From Burkholderiaceae bacterium (lineage in GTDB: Bacteria > Pseudomonadota > Gammaproteobacteria > Burkholderiales > Burkholderiaceae), in NCBI GenBank assembly GCA_947373615.1, contig CANBYN010000145.1, positions 1 through 5,279 on the forward strand: DNA of 5,279 nucleotides. Direction: 5' to 3'. The translations under genes were made by a program, and so were the position numbers. The notes beneath the pieces are model-generated. The model was not told the DNA's origin. It made no database searches and worked only from the letters and a program-made list of their open reading frames with translations. Below, piece by piece: positions 1 through 5,279 of this stretch. Position 1 is the stretch's first letter. Each line of letters starts with the position of its first letter.

Positions 1-95
1 TTGAGTGGATCGGGATAGATCGTGCCACGGGCATTGCGCAAGGTGGCGACGTGATCAATATTGATGCCCAGTTCTAAAGCGATAGAGGAAGTCAT
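1..95 (-). CDS. pdxJ: Pyridoxine 5'-phosphate synthase PdxJ, N-terminal fragment (cut by window edge)
   Basis: PdxJ catalyses the last step of the DXP-dependent vitamin B6 pathway in the cytoplasm, condensing 3-amino-2-oxopropyl phosphate with 1-deoxy-D-xylulose 5-phosphate to give pyridoxine 5'-phosphate. Only the first 31 codons lie in the window. They encode the family's very conserved first strand and loop: LGINIDHVATLRNARG at residues 9-24, followed by TIYPDPL. This matches the known PdxJ N-terminus closely enough to name it from the fragment. The ATG at 95-93 is the only sensible start, because the frame is closed upstream by the recO stop codon, 12 bases away. No clear Shine-Dalgarno sequence precedes it, so reinitiation after recO is likely (inference). 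recO-pdxJ adjacency is common in Proteobacteria. The rest of the protein, normally about 240-250 residues, is outside the window. Confidence 0.95.
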   Translation of the reverse strand, partial: MTSSIALELGINIDHVATLRNARGTIYPDPL

Positions 96-107
96 CTGCG
101 TAGAGTA

Positions 108-842
108 CTAGATTTTTTTCAAATCGATCAAAATTTGACGCGTAGTTAATACTTGATCTTGCAAGTGCAATCCGAGCAAAAAGCGCATCAGTTGTTTACT
201 CTCAGAGAGCGTCTGCGGATCAGAAAAATCACTCATACTGATATCTAATAGTGATTTGCCAGATAGAACGGGCCAATGCCCTGGATCATCTCCTTGTACT
301 GGGCGCACGCCCCGCTCAGGTTGATAGACATATTGTGTTTGCGCAACTGGGGGCTCATTCGTTTCTACGCAGCGATCTAAGGCCGCCGCATACCCCGTCT
401 CTTGCAACAGTGAGAGCTCAAACGGACGCAAAATTTCTTCCAAACCTTTGGATTCAAACTCTAAGTTCGATAACGCATTGATGGTGTGCGAGTAACGATC
501 GTAGAGTTTTTCATAATCATCTTCGCGAGCAAGAAACTTCACAAGAAGTTCATTTAAGTAGAACCCGCACAGCAGGGCATCGCCGACTAACGAAGGCATG
601 CCGCCCACCCATTCTGATTTGGTGAGCGTGCGCAATTCCGATTTTCCACTCCAAGAAACGAGCAGTGGTTGAAACCGTTGCAACACAGGACGCAGGACAG
701 AATGAGGACGTTTAGCGCCTTTGGCAATCAAGGCCATCCGGCCATGCTGCCGAGTAAACACGTCGAGAATTAAGCTCGTCTCTTTATAGGGAATGCTGTG
801 CAATACAAACGCAGGCTCGTCAGCAACACGAAGGAAGGCCAT
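108..842 (-). CDS. recO: DNA repair protein RecO (recombination mediator)
   Basis: RecO works with RecR (and RecF) to displace SSB from single-stranded DNA and load RecA at gaps; it also anneals complementary strands. The 244 residues are about the usual length (E. coli 242). The N-terminal part (about residues 8-80) is the OB-fold, with the typical segments AFVLHSIPYKETSLILDVFT and GRMALIAKGAKRPHS. The rest is the helical C-terminal domain, ending in the characteristic LTTRQILIDLKKI. The four-cysteine zinc site of many Gram-positive RecO proteins is missing: only one Cys (in DRCVETNE) lies in that region, as is usual in Proteobacteria. The ATG follows the era stop by 6 bases, and an AAGG that overlaps that stop could serve as ribosome binding site, though its 4-base spacing is short. 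Translation is probably coupled to era. No disruption is seen. Confidence 0.96.
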   Translation of the reverse strand: MAFLRVADEPAFVLHSIPYKETSLILDVFTRQHGRMALIAKGAKRPHSVLRPVLQRFQPLLVSWSGKSELRTLTKSEWVGGMPSLVGDALLCGFYLNELLVKFLAREDDYEKLYDRYSHTINALSNLEFESKGLEEILRPFELSLLQETGYAAALDRCVETNEPPVAQTQYVYQPERGVRPVQGDDPGHWPVLSGKSLLDISMSDFSDPQTLSESKQLMRFLLGLHLQDQVLTTRQILIDLKKI

Positions 843-846
843 AGAA

Positions 847-850
847 CCTT
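847..850 (-). promoter_or_regulatory. Probable ribosome binding site of recO
   Basis: AAGG overlaps the era TAA stop and sits 4 bases before the recO ATG. The match is short and the spacing tight, so initiation at recO may depend on ribosomes finishing era. Confidence 0.45.
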
Positions 851-1784
851 ATTCCAGCCCTTGCGCCCGCAATTCAGCGCGATCATCCGCCCAGCCGCGC
901 TTAACCTTTACCCAAGTCTCTAAAAAGACTTTGCCATCAAAGAGCTTTTCCATATCAATTCGGGCGTCTGTGGATATCTTTTTAAGGCGCTCGCCTTTTT
1001 GACCAATGATCATGGCCTTATGGCTATCGCGATCGACCAAGATGGTGGCCGCGATACGGCGCATCTTGCCATCCATCTTGAATTGATCAATGACCACGGT
1101 GCTGGTGTAAGGTAACTCTTCACCGGTAAAGCGAAATACCTTTTCACGAAGAATTTCCGCTGCTAAAAATCGCTCGCTGCGGTCCGTAATCGTATCGCCA
1201 TCATAGACAGCCTCCCCTTCAGGCAAGTAACCCTCGAGCACATCTAACAGCCGAGTAATATCGCCCGGGCTTTTCGCACTCATGGGAACGATTTCAGCAA
1301 ACTCACACTTTTGATCTTCATGCCCACCCAATTCACACCAAGGCTTCGACATTTCTTTCATGAAATTGAGTAATGCTTGGTCTCGCTCTGAGGGAGTCTG
1401 AAAACGGCTATTAAATAAATCGAGCTTATTTAACACAAGCACCACCGGCAAGTTCTCTGGCAGCAGCTTTAATACCTTCTTATCATCTTCCCCAAAGTAG
1501 CCCGCCTCCACCACAAAACAAGCCACATTCACTTCTTGCAAAGCCGTAGTGACGGTTCGGTTAAGCGCCTTGTTCAGCGTATTCATTAAACGCGTCTGAA
1601 AGCCTGGGGTATCGATAAAAATAAATTGCGCTTCTTCACGATTTTGAATGCCCAAAATGCGATGGCGGGTGGTTTGAGCCTTACGAGAAGTAATGCTGAT
1701 CTTCTGACCCACTAAAGCATTTAAGAGGGTTGATTTCCCCATATTAGGACGCCCAACAATGGCGATGGTGCCGCATCTAAACAC
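849..1784 (-). CDS. era: GTPase Era (30S ribosomal subunit assembly)
   Basis: Era is an essential Ras-like GTPase that binds the 3' end of 16S rRNA through a KH domain and checks late 30S maturation. The 311 residues hold the full set of motifs: G1 GRPNMGKS at 11-18, the switch I/G2 segment KAQTTRHR at 35-42, G3 DTPG at 58-61, G4 NKLD at 119-122 and G5 SAK at 169-171. The C-terminal KH domain has its GxxG loop in MIIGQKG (258-264) and ends with the family hallmark WVKVKRGWADD (291-301). The start is a GTG, two bases after the rnc stop, with a good GAAGGG ribosome binding site 6 bases upstream. The next in-frame Met lies inside the P-loop, so GTG must be right. Two oddities are Met15 where Val is usual in G1, and a G4-G5 segment about 20 residues longer than in E. 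coli Era. Neither removes a catalytic residue. Confidence 0.97.
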   Translation of the reverse strand: MFRCGTIAIVGRPNMGKSTLLNALVGQKISITSRKAQTTRHRILGIQNREEAQFIFIDTPGFQTRLMNTLNKALNRTVTTALQEVNVACFVVEAGYFGEDDKKVLKLLPENLPVVLVLNKLDLFNSRFQTPSERDQALLNFMKEMSKPWCELGGHEDQKCEFAEIVPMSAKSPGDITRLLDVLEGYLPEGEAVYDGDTITDRSERFLAAEILREKVFRFTGEELPYTSTVVIDQFKMDGKMRRIAATILVDRDSHKAMIIGQKGERLKKISTDARIDMEKLFDGKVFLETWVKVKRGWADDRAELRAQGLE

Positions 1785-1786
1785 AA

Positions 1787-2578
1787 TTAGCCCTTCAGCT
1801 TAAGATTGAACTGTTCTTCGGTCACTTCTTTTTTGGCTGCTTTCTTTTTGGCAGACCGAGTCTTCTTGGGTTTGCGAGATTCTTGTGGCAAGGATTTGAG
1901 CATCGCAATTAAAGCCAACTTCGCAGCCGCTTGTTCAGCAGCGCGGCGCGAGGCACCCTCTCCCTTGACAGCCACTTTATGACTGGGAATCAAACACTCG
2001 ACTTCAAACTGCTGATTGTGCGCAGCTCCCGTAGTGCCCGTCACGTTATACGTTGGTAAGGGCAATTGATAGCCTTGCAAGCACTCTTGTAATAAGGTTT
2101 TATCGTCCTTACCCAAGGTCTTGGGATCGACGTGCGCTAGGATAATCGAGTAGAGCTTACGCAAACATGTTTTTGCCGCCTCAAAGCCACCATCCAAAAA
2201 GATCGCTCCAGTGACAGCTTCCAAGGTATCTGCCAAGATCGATGGCCGACGAAAGCCACCACTCTTGAGTTCACCTTCGCCTAGGCGCAAGTAATCAGAT
2301 AGGGATAGGGATTGGGCAATTTCATACAAAGCTTGTTGCTTGACTAAATTAGCGCGCACCCTAGAAAGGTCGCCCTCATCTAAATCGGAGTAGCGCTCAT
2401 AAAGCATTTCAGCAACAACGCAATTGAGAATGGAGTCGCCCAAAAACTCCAGACGCTCATTATTTTTTTTGCTATGACTACGATGAGTCAATGCCTGATT
2501 GAGTAACTCGGACTTCTTGAAGGTGTAGCCGAGTCGCTCTTGCAGCGGTCCAGTGTCGATCACGGCGCGCGCATTCAT
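1787..2578 (-). CDS. rnc: Ribonuclease III
   Basis: RNase III is the Mg2+-dependent endonuclease that cuts double-stranded RNA, releasing 16S and 23S rRNA precursors and processing many mRNAs and antisense pairs. The signature NERLEFLGDS is at residues 40-49. The acidic metal and catalytic residues all appear with a constant +3 offset from E. coli numbering: E41, E44, D48, E68, D117 and E120. A double-stranded RNA binding domain follows at about 157-227 (TLLQECLQGYQLPLPTY, later EGASRRAAEQAAAKLAL). Beyond it comes a tail of about 30 residues rich in Lys and Arg, making the protein 263 residues against 226 in E. coli. The ATG lies 7 bases after the lepB stop with only a weak GAG upstream, so coupling to lepB is likely. 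An A8 run codes for residues 37-39, just before the signature. rnc-era adjacency is widely conserved. Confidence 0.97.
   Translation of the reverse strand: MNARAVIDTGPLQERLGYTFKKSELLNQALTHRSHSKKNNERLEFLGDSILNCVVAEMLYERYSDLDEGDLSRVRANLVKQQALYEIAQSLSLSDYLRLGEGELKSGGFRRPSILADTLEAVTGAIFLDGGFEAAKTCLRKLYSIILAHVDPKTLGKDDKTLLQECLQGYQLPLPTYNVTGTTGAAHNQQFEVECLIPSHKVAVKGEGASRRAAEQAAAKLALIAMLKSLPQESRKPKKTRSAKKKAAKKEVTEEQFNLKLKG
1791..1796 (-). promoter_or_regulatory. Ribosome binding site deciding the era GTG start
   Basis: GAAGGG lies 6 bases upstream of the GTG at 1784-1782 and within the last codons of rnc. It is the main reason to accept a GTG start for era. An ATG at 1776-1774 is out of frame, and the first in-frame ATG falls inside the GTP-binding P-loop. 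Confidence 0.75.
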
Positions 2579-2585
2579 GATCGTT

Positions 2586-3392
2586 TTACTCGAAGCCGCC
2601 GATGCGACCTAAATTCCCAAGGTTCAACCACACAAAGAAGGCTTTACCCACAATATTTTTATCAGGCACAAAACCCCAGTAGCGCGAATCGGCACTGTTA
2701 TCTCGGTTATCGCCCATAGCAAAGTAGTGTCCAGGAGGTACCGTGCAAGTCACGCCCGATTGTTGGTACTGACAGAACTCAATCCCAGGGAAACGCTCAC
2801 TCGGAAATACCGTGGCTGGACGATCAGGGTCATTTAAGATTTCGTGATGATTGCCACCCAGATCTGCCGGGAAGGTTTCTGTGTAACGCTTAGCATAGCG
2901 CATGTTTTCTGGATCAAGATAAGACTCACCACCGCTGTATTGCAATGGCTGACCATTAATCGTCAGGCGCTTATTGTCATAAACAATCACATCACCTGGT
3001 AAGCCCACGACACGCTTAATGTAGTCCACCGATTCGTCACGAGGATAGCGAAACACCATTACATCGCCTCGCTTAGGCGAACCTAAATCAATCACTTTTT
3101 GATTGATCACTGGCAAACGAATCCCGTAGGTAAATTTATTGACCAAAATAAAATCACCAATCTGCAAGGTGGGAATCATCGATCCCGAAGGAATTTTAAA
3201 AGGCTCAACCAGAAATGAGCGCAATACAAACACCGCGCAGATCACCGGGAAAAAACCCGCGGTGTACTCAAGCCATAAGGGCTGGCGATCGATGCCCGCC
3301 AAGCGCCGTTGCGGAGCAAAGACCAGCTTGTCGGCAACCCAAGCGATGCCAGACACAACCAACAAGACAAAAAGGATCAGAGCAAAGTTCAT
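2586..3392 (-). CDS. lepB: Signal peptidase I (leader peptidase)
   Basis: LepB is the inner-membrane serine protease that removes signal peptides from proteins exported by Sec and Tat. The 268 residues show two hydrophobic membrane segments (about 2-20 and 43-61) joined by a basic loop (APQRRLAG), giving the usual topology with the catalytic domain in the periplasm. The nucleophile is Ser71 in PSGSMIPTL and the general base is Lys126 in YIKRVVGLPGD. Their 55-residue spacing equals that of E. coli Ser90-Lys145. The later conserved box GDNRDNSADSRYWGFVP is at 227-243. Cys207 and Cys216, just before it, could form a disulfide (inference). It is shorter than the 324-residue E. coli enzyme, mostly outside the conserved boxes. 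The ATG overlaps the lepA stop by one base and has a good AGGTGG ribosome binding site inside the end of lepA. Confidence 0.97.
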   Translation of the reverse strand: MNFALILFVLLVVSGIAWVADKLVFAPQRRLAGIDRQPLWLEYTAGFFPVICAVFVLRSFLVEPFKIPSGSMIPTLQIGDFILVNKFTYGIRLPVINQKVIDLGSPKRGDVMVFRYPRDESVDYIKRVVGLPGDVIVYDNKRLTINGQPLQYSGGESYLDPENMRYAKRYTETFPADLGGNHHEILNDPDRPATVFPSERFPGIEFCQYQQSGVTCTVPPGHYFAMGDNRDNSADSRYWGFVPDKNIVGKAFFVWLNLGNLGRIGGFE

Positions 3393-5197
3393 TAATCTTC
3401 CACCTGCAAAATAGCCAAGAACGCTTCTTGTGGAATTTCCACATTCCCTACTTGTTTCATACGCTTTTTACCTTCTTTTTGCTTCTCTAATAACTTACGC
3501 TTACGGGAAATATCGCCGCCATAACATTTAGCCAGCACGTTCTTACGCAAGGCTTTGACATTTTCACGGGCCACAATATTGCTGCCAATTGCCGCCTGAA
3601 TAGCGACATCAAACATTTGACGCGGGATGATGCCGCGCATCTTGGAAACCACTTCGCGCCCACGATGTTGACTATTGCTCCGATGCACAATCACTGACAA
3701 GGCATCCACACGTTCACCGTTAATCAAAATATCCACTTTGACTACATCGGCAGGACGGTACTCTTTGAATTCATAATCCATCGAAGCATAGCCACGAGAA
3801 ATCGATTTCAAGCGATCAAAAAAATCGAGCACGATTTCGGCCATCGGTAACTCATAAGTAAGTTGCACTTGGCGACCTAAATAATTCATCCCCATCTGAA
3901 TCCCGCGCTTTCCCACGCACAAGGTAATCACTGAACCCACATACTCTTGCGGCATATATAAATTGACCGTGACGATCGGCTCCATGATCGTATCGACCTT
4001 GCTCGTCTCAGGCATCTTCGAGGGGTTATCCACCATCAACATCGTGCCATCTGATTGCTGAACTTGATATACCACAGTGGGAGCAGTCGTAATCAGGTTC
4101 ATGTCGTACTGACGCTCTAAGCGCTCTTGCACGATCTCCATGTGCAGTAGACCCAAGAAACCACATCGGAAACCAAATCCTAACGCTTGAGAGACCTCTG
4201 GCTCATAGAGCAAAGACGCATCATTGAGTTTTAACTTCTCCAGCGATTCCCGAAGCTGATCATATTCACTGGCTTCAACGGGATACAAACCAGCAAAGAC
4301 CTGCGACTTGACTTCTTTAAAACCGGGCAATGCGGCGGCAGCAGGCGTGCGGCCCTGTTGCCCAGTAGCATGGGTCACGGTGTCGCCTACTTTGGCTGCT
4401 TTTAATTCTTTAATGCCTGCAATGATGAAACCCACTTGACCGGCACTCAGTTCAGGGCGATCTACTGACTTGGGACTAAAGACACCCACATGCTCAACCA
4501 AGTGAGTTGAACCATTGGCCATCAAGGTAATTTTATCTTTGGGCTTCAAGGTGCCATTGACCACACGCACCAACATCACCACACCAACATAGTTATCAAA
4601 CCATGAATCGATGATTAAACATTGCAATGGAGCCGAGGCATCACCCTCAGGCGGTGGCACCCGGCGAATCATTTCTTCGATGACTTCGTGCACGCCAAGA
4701 CCGGTCTTGGCTGAGCAAGTCACCGCATCGGTTGCATCAATCCCAATCACATCTTCAATTTCTTGAATGGCGCGCTCAGGATCAGCTTGCGGCAAATCAA
4801 TCTTATTGAGAACAGGAACGACCTCAACACCCAACTCAATGGCGGTATAGCAATTGGCCACGGTTTGCGCCTCTACCCCCTGACTAGCGTCGACCACCAA
4901 GAGAGCGCCTTCACAGGCAGATAAAGAACGACTCACTTCATAGGAAAAATCAACGTGTCCTGGCGTATCAATCAGATTGAGGTTATAAATCTTGCCGTCT
5001 TTGGCTTTGTAACTTAATGCGGCCGTCTGGGCTTTAATGGTGATACCACGTTCGCGCTCGATATCCATCGAGTCAAGTACTTGCGCTTCCATTTCGCGAT
5101 CAGAAAGACCGCCACACAATTGAATAATGCGATCGGCAAGCGTCGATTTACCGTGATCGATATGAGCGATGATAGAAAAATTGCGGATTAAATCCAT
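3392..5197 (-). CDS. lepA: Elongation factor 4 (LepA), ribosome-associated GTPase
   Basis: LepA/EF4 is a translational GTPase related to EF-G; back-translocation and a role in 30S biogenesis have both been proposed. The 601 residues match the family length (about 600). The GTPase domain has G1 AHIDHGKST at 11-19, switch I RERGITIK at 48-55, G3 DTPGH at 77-81 with catalytic His81, G4 NKID at 131-134 and G5 SAK at 162-164. Domain II and two EF-G-like domains follow (for example GFGFRCGFLGLLHMEI). The LepA-specific C-terminal domain is clear from AKCYGGDISRKRKLLEKQK and the ending VGNVEIPQEAFLAIL. The start gives the same N-terminal length as E. coli LepA (MDLIRNFSIIAHIDHG against MKNIRNFSIIAHIDHG), although the ribosome binding site is weak (TTAAGA). 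It is the first gene seen in the cluster and overlaps lepB by one base, a pairing found in most Proteobacteria. Confidence 0.98.
   Translation of the reverse strand: MDLIRNFSIIAHIDHGKSTLADRIIQLCGGLSDREMEAQVLDSMDIERERGITIKAQTAALSYKAKDGKIYNLNLIDTPGHVDFSYEVSRSLSACEGALLVVDASQGVEAQTVANCYTAIELGVEVVPVLNKIDLPQADPERAIQEIEDVIGIDATDAVTCSAKTGLGVHEVIEEMIRRVPPPEGDASAPLQCLIIDSWFDNYVGVVMLVRVVNGTLKPKDKITLMANGSTHLVEHVGVFSPKSVDRPELSAGQVGFIIAGIKELKAAKVGDTVTHATGQQGRTPAAAALPGFKEVKSQVFAGLYPVEASEYDQLRESLEKLKLNDASLLYEPEVSQALGFGFRCGFLGLLHMEIVQERLERQYDMNLITTAPTVVYQVQQSDGTMLMVDNPSKMPETSKVDTIMEPIVTVNLYMPQEYVGSVITLCVGKRGIQMGMNYLGRQVQLTYELPMAEIVLDFFDRLKSISRGYASMDYEFKEYRPADVVKVDILINGERVDALSVIVHRSNSQHRGREVVSKMRGIIPRQMFDVAIQAAIGSNIVARENVKALRKNVLAKCYGGDISRKRKLLEKQKEGKKRMKQVGNVEIPQEAFLAILQVED
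3400..3405 (-). promoter_or_regulatory. Ribosome binding site of lepB, inside the end of lepA
   Basis: AGGTGG, one mismatch from the AGGAGG consensus, lies 7 bases before the lepB ATG and within the last codons of lepA. With the TAATG stop/start overlap it supports both the chosen lepB start and translational coupling of the two genes. Confidence 0.75.
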
Positions 5198-5279
5198 AGC
5201 GTCTTAATAGGTCATTCAAAAAACGCCTTATCAGAACGCACCACAATGATGCGCTGCAAAAAGTCGTCTTAGAGGCATT
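5198..5279. other. Region upstream of lepA, no gene identified
   Basis: These 82 bases precede lepA and reach the window edge. On the minus strand one frame has a TAA at 5271-5269, a second has tandem TGA TAA at 5234-5229, and the third stays open into lepA. An upstream gene could therefore end here in any of these frames, but the few residues visible are not recognisable. I found no convincing -35/-10 pair; AT-rich hexamers such as TATTAA exist but lack a partner at proper spacing. Betaproteobacteria often have the rpoE-muc/degQ genes upstream of lepA (known from the family of operons, not seen here). Confidence 0.5.
5235..5255 (-). other. Imperfect hairpin upstream of lepA
   Basis: Minus-strand bases AGCGCATCA and TGGTGCGTT can pair over 9 positions, including two G-T wobbles, around a 3-base loop (TTG). 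A run of six T (5223-5218) follows, but 11 bases later, which is too far for a standard intrinsic terminator. It could be a leader structure, a weak terminator for an upstream gene, or chance; confidence is low. Confidence 0.25.

Noticed and set aside
113..119. A7 run on the coding strand at the end of recO as a possible slippage site
   Set aside because: It encodes the last Lys-Lys-Ile of recO, right before the stop. Slippage would change only a few C-terminal residues.
251..481. Plus-strand open frame of 76 codons
   Set aside because: It lies wholly inside recO on the opposite strand, has no recognisable motif, and recO is certain.
793..1002. Plus-strand open frame of 69 codons across the recO/era junction
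   Set aside because: It is antisense to two well-supported genes, and its composition (rich in Ser and Arg) looks like a shadow frame.
3139..3490. Two overlapping plus-strand open frames of 91 codons each
   Set aside because: Both are antisense to lepB and the end of lepA, overlap each other in different frames, and show no domain or ribosome binding site worth defending.
3487..3690. Minus-strand open frame of 67 codons inside lepA
   Set aside because: It is an alternative frame within the highly conserved LepA C-terminal region, with no family resemblance.
5215..5268. Short minus-strand peptide DDFLQRIIVVRSDKAFFE ending at a TGA before lepA
   Set aside because: It looks protein-like, but the frame is closed by a TAA immediately upstream and has no good start codon, so it cannot be the end of a longer gene without a frameshift.
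1..5279. CRISPR array, tRNA/rRNA gene, insertion sequence, phage or defence gene
   Set aside because: I saw no regularly spaced repeats, cloverleaf, inverted terminal repeats or foreign genes. The window is almost completely filled by one conserved housekeeping operon.

Overview
The window is a compact piece of a housekeeping operon. Every gene is read on the minus strand, and coding sequence fills it almost completely. In transcription order (right to left) the genes are lepA (EF4 GTPase), lepB (signal peptidase I), rnc (RNase III), era (ribosome-assembly GTPase), recO (recombination mediator) and the first 31 codons of pdxJ (pyridoxine 5'-phosphate synthase), which runs off the left edge.

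This order is typical of Proteobacteria. Having lepA-lepB joined directly to rnc-era-recO-pdxJ, with protein sequences of this flavour, suggests a betaproteobacterium of the Burkholderiales. The base composition looks moderate, perhaps in the high forties % GC by eye, which would suit a small-genome freshwater lineage such as Polynucleobacter. That genus-level guess is inference and was not tested against any database.

The genes are packed tightly. lepA and lepB overlap by one base (TAATG). The gaps are 7 bases for lepB-rnc, 2 for rnc-era, 6 for era-recO and 12 for recO-pdxJ. I see no terminator or promoter inside the cluster, so a single polycistronic mRNA with coupled translation is the simplest reading. 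Only the 82 bases at the right edge (5198-5279) are non-coding or undetermined. They hold a small imperfect hairpin but no promoter I would defend.

Most of the genes serve translation and RNA processing. EF4 acts on ribosomes, RNase III cuts the rRNA precursor, and Era binds the 3' end of 16S rRNA during 30S maturation. LepB trims exported proteins, RecO loads RecA onto gapped DNA, and PdxJ makes vitamin B6. All five complete proteins keep their catalytic or nucleotide-binding residues, and nothing looks broken or transferred. I did not find a new biological system here. The points worth a second look are small: an A8 homopolymer early in rnc, an unusual Met in Era's P-loop with a long G4-G5 segment, a Lys-rich tail on RNase III, and no room for an E. 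coli-style rnc leader.
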